From: Streptomyces sp. NBC_01288
GTDB lineage: Bacteria > Actinomycetota > Actinomycetes > Streptomycetales > Streptomycetaceae
Assembly (NCBI RefSeq): GCF_035982055.1
Contig: NZ_CP108427.1
Location: 3,782,001-3,846,000 of the forward strand
DNA length: 64,000 bases
Direction of reading: 5' to 3'
The translations under genes and the position numbers were made by a program. Shown here piece after piece: positions 52,281 through 60,590 of the stretch (within the stretch, counting starts at the first letter, position 1; each line of letters begins with the position of its first letter). The notes below the pieces were generated by a model, which worked only from the letters and a program-made list of their open reading frames with translations, searched no databases and was not told the origin of the DNA.

Positions 52281-52313
52281 GTGTGCTGTAAGCGTGTCCT
52301 GTGAGTTGAGGAC

Positions 52314-53156
52314 TTATCCGCTCGATGTTTGGTTCTCGTGAACGGGCGGTGTGGCGGAGCAGAAGACACAACGGTCGCCGATGACGTCGATACCGCACCA
52401 GTGGCACACGGACTGCCGCACCGAGGTGACCAGTTGGTACAGCACCGACAGGTCGGGCAGATAGGTACAGAACTCGATCAGCTTGTTCGTACCCCACCAA
52501 GTCACCGACTCGGCGGGCAGGGTGGCCTCGCGCAGCCCCATCGCGTTCCACGCCGGGGCGAGGGTGGTGCCGATCCAGTCGGACTGCAACTGTCCCTTGG
52601 CGACCAGCATCCAGGTGCCGAACTCCGGCCCCTCCAGGGCGACTCCGGGGCCGACCCTGACCAACTGCGGCTCGGGGTGGGCGATCACCGCGAACTGACT
52701 GCCGGGCACCCAGGACTTGGCGTGCGACTTGAGGCCGACGGGGACCCGGTCCAGCTTGGTGACCGAACCGAGGAGCGCGCCGGCGTGGATGTAGTGGGTG
52801 AGCAGTCGGCCGGCCGAGGCGAGGACGCCGGGACTGAGGTCGCAGGACGCCAGCTGCCTCAACTGCCGGGCCAGGACGGCGAGTCCGAGCGGGGGCAGAT
52901 TCGGACGGAACAGGGCGATCCGGTCGGTCTCCAGGATGGACCGGATCGTGTGCAGCCGCCGGTCGACACCCTCGGACACGGCCTGCGAGGACACGACGAC
53001 GACATGCCCGTGCTGGTCGATCAGGGCCTGCATCTCCGACAGCGCCTGGTCCAGCGGTCGTTGATCGAGGTCCCGCAGGACGACGGCGGGCAGGGTCCGT
53101 TCGTCCTGTGGTGGCAGCGCCATGTCGGCGCTGGTCACGGCAATGGCAGTTGGCAC
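52314..53156 (-). CDS. Hypothetical zinc-ribbon protein heading the Tad locus
   Basis: A 280-residue cytosolic protein of unknown function, the first gene of the Tad region. The main part is mixed alpha/beta (VVLRDLDQRPLDQALSEMQALID, VVVVSSQAVSEGVD). The C-terminus has a treble-clef/zinc-ribbon pair CHWCGIDVIGDRCVFC with four cysteines spaced CxxC-8-CxxC. No signal peptide or membrane helix is seen. GTG 53156 follows GGGGAGC. Its constant-looking place ahead of CpaB suggests a dedicated role in regulation or assembly; I do not recognise the family. Confidence 0.6.
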   Translation of the reverse strand: MPTAIAVTSADMALPPQDERTLPAVVLRDLDQRPLDQALSEMQALIDQHGHVVVVSSQAVSEGVDRRLHTIRSILETDRIALFRPNLPPLGLAVLARQLRQLASCDLSPGVLASAGRLLTHYIHAGALLGSVTKLDRVPVGLKSHAKSWVPGSQFAVIAHPEPQLVRVGPGVALEGPEFGTWMLVAKGQLQSDWIGTTLAPAWNAMGLREATLPAESVTWWGTNKLIEFCTYLPDLSVLYQLVTSVRQSVCHWCGIDVIGDRCVFCSATPPVHENQTSSG

Positions 53157-53375
53157 GCGCAGCTCCCCGTCTCACGCCTGTCGGTCCACCGGCATTACTC
53201 CGGCACACCGAGTCGACTTCACTGCGTGACTACCTCAGCACTGTAACCACGCCCCTGTGACCGGAGAACAGCGTTTCTGTAGCTGTGCGGCAACTGTCAT
53301 CGCACACAACACGCCAAATCGGGGCAGGTCGAGCATCCGATCGCGGCCGGGGCACCGAAACCGGTGCGGGCGAAG

Positions 53376-53418
53376 TTGGTCTGGACCTCTTGACATCAGA
53401 TTGGTCTGGACCAACTCT
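53376..53418 (+). promoter_or_regulatory. Chitinase promoter with two DasR-like palindromes
   Basis: TTGGTCTGGACC occurs at 53376-53387 and again at 53401-53412, where it extends to TTGGTCTGGACCAA. It closely resembles the dre consensus (ACTGGTCTAGACCAGT family) bound by the GntR-type regulator DasR, which releases DNA in response to glucosamine-6-phosphate, and the 12-bp direct repeats known before Streptomyces chitinase genes. A TTGACA -35 box (53390-53395) sits between the copies, so the second overlaps the core promoter. Confidence 0.8.
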
Positions 53419-53492
53419 GGGACTCCCAGCGGTGGCCACCGTCGGCACAGTCACAGTCACATCCCCTCCAAACTCCCCCACCGGAGGCATCA

Positions 53493-55199
53493 GTGGACCG
53501 CGCACCAGGCATGCCCGTCCTCAGGAAAAGACGTCTGTGGGCCGGGGTCGCCATGGCCGCCCTCGCCCTCTCCTTCGCGGGCACCGGCCAGGCGTCCGCC
53601 GCCGACATCAACAACGCCAAGAACGCCGGCTTCGAGTCGGGCCTGACCAACTGGACCTGTACGGCGGGCAGCGGCACGACCGTCTCGTCCCCGGTGCACA
53701 GCGGCGCGGCGGCCCTGAAGGGCACCCCGACCGGCCAGGACAACGCCCAGTGCAGCGAGTCGGTGGCGGTGAAGCCCAACTCGACGTACACGCTGAGCGC
53801 GTGGGTGCAGGGCGGCTACTCCTACCTGGGTGTGACGGGCACGGGCACGACGGACGTGTCGACGTGGACGCCCGACACAGCCGCCTGGAAGCAGCTCTCG
53901 ACGACGTTCACGACGGGCGCCTCCACCACGTCCGTCTCGGTGTACACGCACGGCTGGTACGGCCAGGCCGCGTACTACGCGGACGACATCTCGGTCTACG
54001 GCCCGGACGGCGGCGGCGGCAGCGACCCGGCCCCGACGGTCCCGGCGACACCGACGGGTCTGACGGTCTCCTCGACGACCTCTTCCTCGGTCTCCCTCGC
54101 GTGGAGCGCGGTGTCGGGAGCGACGGGCTACAACGTCTACCGCAGCGGCACGAAGATCACGGCGGTGACGGGAACGTCCGCCACCATCACGGGACTTACC
54201 GCCTCCACCGCGTACTCCTTCCAGGTCACGGCGACCAACTCGGCCGGTGAGTCGGGCAAGTCGACGGCGGTGACGGGCACGACGACGGCGACGGGCGGCA
54301 ACGGCGGTACGGGTCTGCCGAAGCACGCGGTGACCGGCTACTGGCAGAACTTCAACAACGGCGCGACCGTCCAGAAGCTCTCGGCGGTCTCCTCCCAGTA
54401 CGACATCATCGCGGTGGCCTTCGCGGACGCGACCTCGACCCCGGGCGCGGTCTCCTTCACGCTCGACTCGGCGGGCCTCGGCGGCTACACGGTCGACCAG
54501 TTCAAGGCGGACATCGCGGCCAAGCACGCGGCCGGCAAGAAGGTCGTCATCTCGATCGGCGGCCAGAACGGCACGATCTCGGTGAGCGACTCGACGTCCG
54601 CGACGAACTTCGCCAACTCGGTCTACTCCCTGATGCAGACGTACGGCTTCGACGGCGTCGACATCGACCTGGAGAACGGCATCAACGCCACCTACATGAC
54701 ACAGGCGTTGAGGTCCCTCTCCGCAAAAGCGGGCTCGTCCCTCGTCATCACGATGGCCCCGCAGACGATCGACATGCAGTCGACGTCGAACGCGTACTTC
54801 CAGACGGCCCTGAACATCAAGGACATCCTCACGGTCGTCAACATGCAGTACTACAACAGCGGCACGATGCTGGGCTGCGACGGCAAGGTCTACGGCCAGG
54901 GCACGGTCGACTTCCTGACGGCGCTGGCCTGCATCCAGCTCCAGGGCGGCCTCGCCCCGTCCCAGGTGGGCCTGGGCCTCCCGGCCTCCACGAGCGCGGC
55001 CGGCAGCGGCTACGTCTCCCCCACCATCGTGAACAACGCCCTCGACTGCCTGACCGCCGGCACCAACTGCGGCACCTTCAAGCCGTCGAAGACGTACCCC
55101 GACCTGCGGGGCGCGATGACATGGTCCACCAACTGGGACGCGGCCGCGGGTAGTTCGTGGTCGAACTCGGTGGGGGCGCATGTGCACGCGTTGCCGTAG
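53493..55199 (+). CDS. chiA: Secreted family 18 chitinase with CBM and FnIII domains
   Basis: A 568-residue extracellular chitinase. A signal peptide (about 1-36, cleaved after ASA) is followed by a jelly-roll carbohydrate-binding module (about 37-171, NAGFESGLTNWTC) and a Gly/Pro linker. A fibronectin type III domain covers about 184-265 (TPTGLTVSSTTSSSVSLAW). The GH18 barrel starts at HAVTGYWQNF. The catalytic DxxDxDxE motif is D387-G-V-D390-I-D392-L-E394, with E394 the acid. This matches the layout I recall for S. lividans/S. coelicolor ChiA. GTG 53493 follows GGAGG. Expression should be induced by chitin degradation products through DasR. Confidence 0.95.
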   Translation: MDRAPGMPVLRKRRLWAGVAMAALALSFAGTGQASAADINNAKNAGFESGLTNWTCTAGSGTTVSSPVHSGAAALKGTPTGQDNAQCSESVAVKPNSTYTLSAWVQGGYSYLGVTGTGTTDVSTWTPDTAAWKQLSTTFTTGASTTSVSVYTHGWYGQAAYYADDISVYGPDGGGGSDPAPTVPATPTGLTVSSTTSSSVSLAWSAVSGATGYNVYRSGTKITAVTGTSATITGLTASTAYSFQVTATNSAGESGKSTAVTGTTTATGGNGGTGLPKHAVTGYWQNFNNGATVQKLSAVSSQYDIIAVAFADATSTPGAVSFTLDSAGLGGYTVDQFKADIAAKHAAGKKVVISIGGQNGTISVSDSTSATNFANSVYSLMQTYGFDGVDIDLENGINATYMTQALRSLSAKAGSSLVITMAPQTIDMQSTSNAYFQTALNIKDILTVVNMQYYNSGTMLGCDGKVYGQGTVDFLTALACIQLQGGLAPSQVGLGLPASTSAAGSGYVSPTIVNNALDCLTAGTNCGTFKPSKTYPDLRGAMTWSTNWDAAAGSSWSNSVGAHVHALP

Positions 55200-55312
55200 C
55201 GCTCGGTAGGCAGGGCGGGTGGGGAGTGCGGCCGCTGTCGGGTCGCGCTCCCCACCTCTCGGTTAGGTTGACGTGATCATCCCTGACGTCGACCTCCCGG
55301 CAGGTGCCTCCC

Positions 55313-56587
55313 ATGCCCTTACCCGCACGGCTCGGACTCCTCCGCGAACCGGACTTCGGACGGCTCTTCGCCGCCACCGCGCTCGGGCAGTTGGGCGACC
55401 GGATCATCTTTCTCGCCCTGCCTCTCGTCGCCATCGTGGCGCTGGACGCGGACGAGTTCCAGGTCGGGCTGCTGACCGCGATGACGACGGCGGGTTCGCT
55501 GCTGGTCGGGCTGCCGGCGGGCGCGTGGGTGGACCGGATGCGAAAACGGTCGGTGATGATCAGCACCGACCTCGCGCGGGCGCTGGTCCTCGTGACGGTG
55601 CCGGTGGCGTGGTGGGCGGGCCTGCTGACCGTGTGGTGGCTGTACGCGGTCGCGTTGGTCCACGGGGTGCTGACGGTCTTCTTCGATGTGGCGTACGTCA
55701 GTTGTCTGCCGCATCTGGTGGGGCGCGAGAACCTCGTCGAGGGGAACGCGAAGCTCTCGGCGATCCGCTCGGTGACGAGTATCAGCGGGCCGGGGATCGC
55801 CGGGCCGCTGGTCGGGTGGGTGGGCGCGCCCGCGACGCTGTTGGTGAGCGCGGCCGGGATGGCGATGTCAGGGCTGCTGGCGATCACCATCCGCAAGCAA
55901 GAGGCGCCGCCGGAACGGGAGTCGGGGCCGAGCGAGCGGTCTCGGCTGGGCCGCGACATCAAGGAGGGCCTGAGGTTCGTCCTCAAGTACCCCGCCCTGC
56001 GCGCGATCATGCTGAGCGACGCGATCTTCAACCTCTTCCTGGTGATGTACCAGACCATGCTCCTGGTCTTCCTGGAACGGGAGTTGGGGCTCGACTCCTC
56101 CGGTATCGGCCTCGTCCTCTCCGGGATGGGCTGCGGTGCGCTGCTGGGCGCGCTGTCGGCGACCCGGGTCGCGCGGTGGGTCGGCCAGGGCCGGGTCATC
56201 TGGCTCGCGTCCCTGGTCACGTGCCCGCTGACGGTCTTGATGCCGTTGGCCCACCCGGGCTGGAGCGTGTGCGTGGCGGCGGCCGGCCTCGCCTCGCTCT
56301 CCTTCGGCGGAGTCGTCCGCGTCGTGGCCCAGTCCAGCTTCCAACAGACCCTCACCCCGGACCGGCTCCTGGGCCGCGTGAGCGCGACGGCCCGGTTCGT
56401 GTCCTGGGGCGGAATCCCGCTGGGCGGACTGCTGGGCGGGACGTCGGGCTCGGTCTTCGGGGCTACGGCGACGCTGTGGATCGGCGCGGCGGGCATGACG
56501 GCGAGCGTCCTCCCGAACTTCCTGTCACCGCTGCGCACGATGCGCACGCTCCCGACAGGCAGCGACGAACTCGACCCCGTGGCCTGA
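55313..56587 (+). CDS. Major facilitator superfamily transporter
   Basis: A 424-residue protein of about 12 hydrophobic helices. It starts FGRLFAATALGQLGDRI. The cytoplasmic loop between helices 2 and 3 carries the MFS signature GAWVDRMRKRSVM. The middle loop is charged (RKQEAPPERESGPSERSRLG), and further pairs such as GLVLSGMGCGALLGALSATR occur in the C-terminal half. It resembles drug/metabolite exporters of the enterobactin-exporter (EntS-like) group. Substrate unknown. ATG 55313 is used; GTG 55304 in frame is possible. Confidence 0.88.
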   Translation: MPLPARLGLLREPDFGRLFAATALGQLGDRIIFLALPLVAIVALDADEFQVGLLTAMTTAGSLLVGLPAGAWVDRMRKRSVMISTDLARALVLVTVPVAWWAGLLTVWWLYAVALVHGVLTVFFDVAYVSCLPHLVGRENLVEGNAKLSAIRSVTSISGPGIAGPLVGWVGAPATLLVSAAGMAMSGLLAITIRKQEAPPERESGPSERSRLGRDIKEGLRFVLKYPALRAIMLSDAIFNLFLVMYQTMLLVFLERELGLDSSGIGLVLSGMGCGALLGALSATRVARWVGQGRVIWLASLVTCPLTVLMPLAHPGWSVCVAAAGLASLSFGGVVRVVAQSSFQQTLTPDRLLGRVSATARFVSWGGIPLGGLLGGTSGSVFGATATLWIGAAGMTASVLPNFLSPLRTMRTLPTGSDELDPVA

Positions 56588-56613
56588 GAGTTCGCCCCCT
56601 CCCGCCAGTCCCG

Positions 56614-56838
56614 TCAGTCCTTCTTCTCACCGTCCGCGGCCTGCGCGGCGAGCCTCGCCACCAGGTCCTGCGCCTTGTCGACCGCGGTGTCGATCTGCTC
56701 GCTGTGCTTGCCGTCCGTCTTCTCGTCGACGAGATCGCCGGCCTTCTCCAGCCCGTCGGCGATCTTGTCACCGTGGTCCTCGGCGATCTCCTCGGCCTTG
56801 TCCTTGAGCTTCCCCAGGTCACCCAGGTTGTCGAACAC
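56614..56838 (-). CDS. MT0933-like small antitoxin-family protein
   Basis: A 74-residue acidic/basic helical protein: FDNLGDLGKLKDKAEEIAEDHGDKIADGLEKAGDLVDEKTDGK.., the repeating amphipathic pattern of the MT0933/Rv0909-like antitoxin family. In mycobacteria some members pair with small toxins, but Streptomyces copies are often solitary and may be structural or stress proteins. No toxin gene is adjacent here; the SMI1/KNR4-type gene lies 145 bp away in the same direction. GTG 56838 follows GAGGGGGAACTG. Confidence 0.75.
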   Translation of the reverse strand: MFDNLGDLGKLKDKAEEIAEDHGDKIADGLEKAGDLVDEKTDGKHSEQIDTAVDKAQDLVARLAAQAADGEKKD

Positions 56839-56983
56839 GACAGTTCCCCCTCGCTGCAACGGACTTACGCGGTCAGGGACATGGTCGTCACGACGGGCCC
56901 CGGAGGACAAGGTGGCCCCGGCGCGGATGCCCCGGCGGACGGAGGCGCGGGGCGGGGCGTGTTCGGGGCGCACAGGTGTCGCG

Positions 56984-57775
56984 TCAGCCTTCCGTGCAGT
57001 ACGACCCGATGGGCGCCGCCGGAAAGACATGAACCCCGTCCAGCCACCCACGAAGCCGCTCGGCCAGGGTGAACTCCTCGGGAAACAGCGCCTCTCCGTG
57101 CCAAGGACACCGGGCGTTGGGGTCCCAGCCCCACATCCGCCCCTCCGGGGTGCTGAAGTCGACGAGGGACCAGATCGCACAGCCCCACGTCAACAGCGGT
57201 ACGACGGAGGGCGGGTAGCCGGGTCTCCGGCGCCAGCTCAAGTACTCCGCCAGCAGTGGATCGGCCTCACTGAACCTGTAGTCCGTGTCGGTGAGGGACA
57301 GCCCCTCGCCCCAGCGGCCGAACCCGCCGTCGGCGACCTCCAGATAGATCCGCTTGAGGAGCGGCGGCATCGGATACCCGACCGCCGCCTCCAGCTCGGC
57401 CACGGCCTCCGGCGGCGCGGTCGGCGGCCGTTCCCCTGCCGGATACCGCTCCCGGATCGCGTGGATGATCTCGTCCTCGGTCATGCCGACATTCGTACCA
57501 GCCGCCACTGACAACGAGCCGGGCACTCCCGCCGGCCCCGAGACCCCGGAACCGCGACTACCGCGCCCTGGCGGCTGGTTCAGATCAGCGCCCTCGCCGA
57601 CCCCGGTAGCGACCAGCGTGAAGACCGCCGCCACGATCAGGCCGGCCACCGCCATCGGTACGACGGCGATCAGGCCCGCCGGGCGCCGCAATCCCGCGGA
57701 TGACGGCCGTACTTCAGCTCCTGCGGAACACGCCCTGCCTGCTGGGCCCGCCTTCCCCGCACCTGTCGCACCCAC
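56984..57775 (-). CDS. SMI1/KNR4-type protein with an N-terminal membrane helix
   Basis: A protein of up to 263 residues. The C-terminal 160 residues form an SMI1/KNR4 (SUKH-like) domain: TAPPEAVAELEAAVGYPMPPLLKRIYLEVADGGFG, a family of frequent immunity proteins against contact toxins. Upstream in the same frame, with strongly coding third positions, is a Gly/Pro-rich stretch and a hydrophobic helix (AGLIAVVPMAVAGLIVAAVF) that would anchor it in the membrane. The start is unclear: GTG 57775 has GGGGGGA in front. The shorter form from ATG 57484 contains only the SUKH domain. No toxin gene is next to it. Confidence 0.6.
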   Translation of the reverse strand: MGATGAGKAGPAGRACSAGAEVRPSSAGLRRPAGLIAVVPMAVAGLIVAAVFTLVATGVGEGADLNQPPGRGSRGSGVSGPAGVPGSLSVAAGTNVGMTEDEIIHAIRERYPAGERPPTAPPEAVAELEAAVGYPMPPLLKRIYLEVADGGFGRWGEGLSLTDTDYRFSEADPLLAEYLSWRRRPGYPPSVVPLLTWGCAIWSLVDFSTPEGRMWGWDPNARCPWHGEALFPEEFTLAERLRGWLDGVHVFPAAPIGSYCTEG

Positions 57776-57870
57776 CGATCCCCCCGGACCTGAAACATTT
57801 CTGTGGGCCCACCGCATCAGTACAAGTGAGGGCGGCGCCGGCAACAGCCCGCGAAACAGGGGGATCAGGC

Positions 57871-58389
57871 ATGAGACGACACGAACGTGCCGACGAGTAC
57901 GCGGAGTTCGCCTCCGCGCGCGCCGGGCATCTCTATCGGTCCGCCTGTCTGCTGACCGCCGGGGACACCCATCTCGCCGAGGACCTGGTCCAGGAGACCC
58001 TCGGCAAGCTGTACGTCGGCTGGGGGCGGCTGTCCCGGGTCGGCAACCCCGCCGGGTACGCCCAGACCGTCCTCACCCGTACCTACCTCGCCCACCAGCG
58101 GCGCCGCAGCAGCACCGAACGCGCCACCGACGTCCTCCCCGACCTGCCCGACCCCGGCACCCCGGGCTCCGACACACCGCTCCGGCTGACCCTCCTCCAG
58201 GCCCTCTCCCGGCTGCCCGCCAAGGACCGCGCCGTGGTCGTCCTGCGGTACTGGGAGGACCGCTCCGTCGAGGAGACCGCCGACGTGATGCACGTCAGCT
58301 CGGCCGCCGTACGCACCCGCTGCGTCCGCGCACTCGGCCGGCTGCGCGAACTCCTCGGCGAGAACCTCGACGAATACGCCCGCCCCTGA
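57871..58389 (+). CDS. SigE-family ECF RNA polymerase sigma factor
   Basis: A 172-residue ECF sigma factor. Sigma-2 region at about 8-75 (YAEFASARAGHLYRSACLLTAGDTHLAEDLVQETLGKLYVGW) and sigma-4 at about 108-165 (ALSRLPAKDRAVVVLRYWEDRSVEETADVMHVSSAAVRTRCVRALGRLR). This is the SigE/SigM-like family common in Streptomyces. The membrane-anchored protein gene 116 bp downstream is in the position usual for an anti-sigma factor. ATG 57871 follows CAGGGGGATCAGGC. Confidence 0.92.
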   Translation: MRRHERADEYAEFASARAGHLYRSACLLTAGDTHLAEDLVQETLGKLYVGWGRLSRVGNPAGYAQTVLTRTYLAHQRRRSSTERATDVLPDLPDPGTPGSDTPLRLTLLQALSRLPAKDRAVVVLRYWEDRSVEETADVMHVSSAAVRTRCVRALGRLRELLGENLDEYARP

Positions 58390-58504
58390 ACACCCGCACC
58401 CCGCCTTCAACTCCCTTCTCCCGCAAACCCGTCACACCCCTTAAGCCTTGCCTTCAGCACCCCATACATCCTTTACATCCGCTCACGCGAAACGGTGGTC
58501 CGCC

Positions 58505-59758
58505 ATGCCCGACACCCAGCACAGCGAACCCCTCGACCCCTTCGAGGAACGGCTCACCGCAGGCCTGCACGACGCGGGCAACGCCTTCGAGACCGACCGG
58601 GCCGCCCTCGCCACCGCCGGCGCCCTCAAGGGCCGCCGGCGCCTGCTGCGCCGCCGCAACGCCGCCGTCATGAGCGGCGCGGCCGGCATCGCCCTCGTCG
58701 GCGTGGGCGGCGCACTGCTCCTGCCCAGCGGAAACCCCGCCGAGGCACAGGCCGCGCACGCCACCGCCGCGACACCCACGGCCACGTCCACGCCCACCCC
58801 GGTCTCCGGGGCCGCGCTCATCAAGACGCTCGAAAAGCTGATCCCGGAGGGCACGTTCTCGAAGATCGAGGCCCGCGGCACGGACGAGGAACCGGCGCCG
58901 TACGTCCATGTCGTCTACGACGACGGCAAGGGCGCGTCGGCCATAGAGGTCGGCCTGGGACGGGTGCAGCCGGGGAGCGACCAGGCACGGCAGACGACCC
59001 AGTGCCCGGGGAAGGCGCTCGCGCACTACGACGCGTGCGGCACGAGCCGGCTGGCGGACGGGTCGGTGGTCATGGTCCTTCAGGGGTACGAGTATCCCGA
59101 CCGCCGGGTGGACACCAAGCTGTGGAGCGCCGAACTCGTCACCCCGCAGGGGCAGCACGTCAGCATCAGTGAGTGGAACGCCGCCGCCGAGAAGGACTCG
59201 CCGATCACCAGGCCTCAACCGCCGCTGTCCCCGGCCCAGTTGAGGAAGGTGGCCGCCGCCACGTCCTGGCGGGACGCGGTCGACGCGATGCCGGTGGACC
59301 CCAACTCACCGGTCACGCCGCCGAGTCCGAGCGACACGGGCGCCACCCTGTCCGTCACCTCGACGCTCCGGACCCTGCTGCCGAAGGGCCTCACCGTGTC
59401 CGAGGCCGGCGACACCGACGACGCCGGGTTCGGTTATCTCGTCGTCGACGACGGCAAGGGCAAGACCTTCGTACAGGTCAACGTCCAGGCCGACATGTCT
59501 GATGTCGAGGGCGAGTTGTTCGGCTCCGACGCCGAGGTCCTGTCCGACGGCACGAAGGTCGCCGAGCACCAGGGCCCCGGCGAGAAGGGCGGTTCCGGTG
59601 TCGTGATGTGGACCGTCGACACCATCAGGACCGACGGGCGGCGGGTGGTGATCAGCGCCTTCAACTCCGGCGCCCAGGACACCCCCGCGACCCGCACGAC
59701 CCCGGCCCTGACCATGAACCAGCTCCGGACGATCGCCCTCAGCCCGAACTGGCTCTGA
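58505..59758 (+). CDS. Membrane-anchored protein paired with the ECF sigma factor
   Basis: A 417-residue single-pass protein. The N-terminal 50 residues are cytoplasmic (DPFEERLTAGLHDAGNAFETDRAALATAGALKGRRRLLRRR), followed by one helix (about 54-74) and a Thr/Pro linker. The large extracytoplasmic part contains two similar halves: VHVVYDDGKGASAIEVGL and VVDDGKGKTFVQVN-type segments, each with a following VVM strand, suggesting an internal duplication. Its position after the sigma gene implies a role as anti-sigma factor, but it has no recognised anti-sigma zinc motif. Confidence 0.65.
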   Translation: MPDTQHSEPLDPFEERLTAGLHDAGNAFETDRAALATAGALKGRRRLLRRRNAAVMSGAAGIALVGVGGALLLPSGNPAEAQAAHATAATPTATSTPTPVSGAALIKTLEKLIPEGTFSKIEARGTDEEPAPYVHVVYDDGKGASAIEVGLGRVQPGSDQARQTTQCPGKALAHYDACGTSRLADGSVVMVLQGYEYPDRRVDTKLWSAELVTPQGQHVSISEWNAAAEKDSPITRPQPPLSPAQLRKVAAATSWRDAVDAMPVDPNSPVTPPSPSDTGATLSVTSTLRTLLPKGLTVSEAGDTDDAGFGYLVVDDGKGKTFVQVNVQADMSDVEGELFGSDAEVLSDGTKVAEHQGPGEKGGSGVVMWTVDTIRTDGRRVVISAFNSGAQDTPATRTTPALTMNQLRTIALSPNWL

Positions 59759-59831
59759 TCAGAACGGCATTCGGTCCGACGCCGGACAGAACACAGAACA
59801 CGGCACTCGGAACTCAGCCCTCGCGCAGAAC

Positions 59832-60563
59832 TCAGTCCTCGCGGACCTCTGCCTCCGCCGCGGCGAGCGCCGCCTCGTCCACCTCGTCGGAGCCGTCGGC
59901 CTCGTCCTCGTCACCGTCGTCGAAGTACGCGTCGAGAACCGCGTCCAGCTGCGTCTCCCACTCGGCGAACCTGCTCCTGGCCGACGCCTCGATCTCGATC
60001 GGGTACCAGCGGCGGTCAGGGGTGTGCACCGTGATGGTGAACCGCTTGCCGAAGCGCGGGGACTCGGTCTCTATGGCGCCGATCTCGTCCCAGCGGAACT
60101 CGCAGTTCTGGTCGTCCAGGCGCAGTCGTACGCCCTTCTCGTCCGCGACGATCTCCGCACGACGGTCGGACGCCTCGAAGACCGGACCGTCCGAGGACGA
60201 CTCCTCGCCGTCCTCGTCCGCGTCGGCGTCACCGTCGTCGTCCTCGGCAACGGCCTTGTCCGCGTCGGCCTTCGTGACGTCGACCTTCGCGACCGGCGGC
60301 TCCTCGCCGTCGGACGCTTCCGATCCTTCCGACTCGTTCGGTTCCTCCGGTGCCGCCGGCTTCTCGGCCTTCGCGTCCTCCGGCTCCGCGTCCCGCGGCT
60401 TCTTGTCCTCCGGCTGGTCGGAGGACACGGCGGGTGCGGTGAGCCCGGGGACGAAGGCCGGGTCGAATCCGGCGCCCTCCAGGGGCTGGCTGCTCGAACC
60501 TATGCGCTGCTCCACAGCGCGAAGTATGGTCGACGATCCTGTGTCGGGCACAGCCAGCCCCAA
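59832..60563 (-). CDS. Acidic hypothetical protein with PH-like C-terminal domain
   Basis: A 243-residue cytosolic protein. A long acidic Pro/Ala/Glu/Asp linker covers about 50-125. The C-terminal 110 residues are a compact beta-rich domain (VRLRLDDQNCEFRWDEIGAIETESPRFGKRFTITVHTPDRRWYPIEIEA), which I recall as a conserved streptomycete protein with a PH-like fold. An acidic tail ends it (EDEADGSDEVDEAALAAAEAEV). Function unknown. It is convergent with the membrane protein gene and 27 bp after the GntP start side of the next unit. Confidence 0.6.
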   Translation of the reverse strand: MGLAVPDTGSSTILRAVEQRIGSSSQPLEGAGFDPAFVPGLTAPAVSSDQPEDKKPRDAEPEDAKAEKPAAPEEPNESEGSEASDGEEPPVAKVDVTKADADKAVAEDDDGDADADEDGEESSSDGPVFEASDRRAEIVADEKGVRLRLDDQNCEFRWDEIGAIETESPRFGKRFTITVHTPDRRWYPIEIEASARSRFAEWETQLDAVLDAYFDDGDEDEADGSDEVDEAALAAAEAEVRED

Positions 60564-60590
60564 CTTTGTTATCAGACGCCTACAAGCGGC

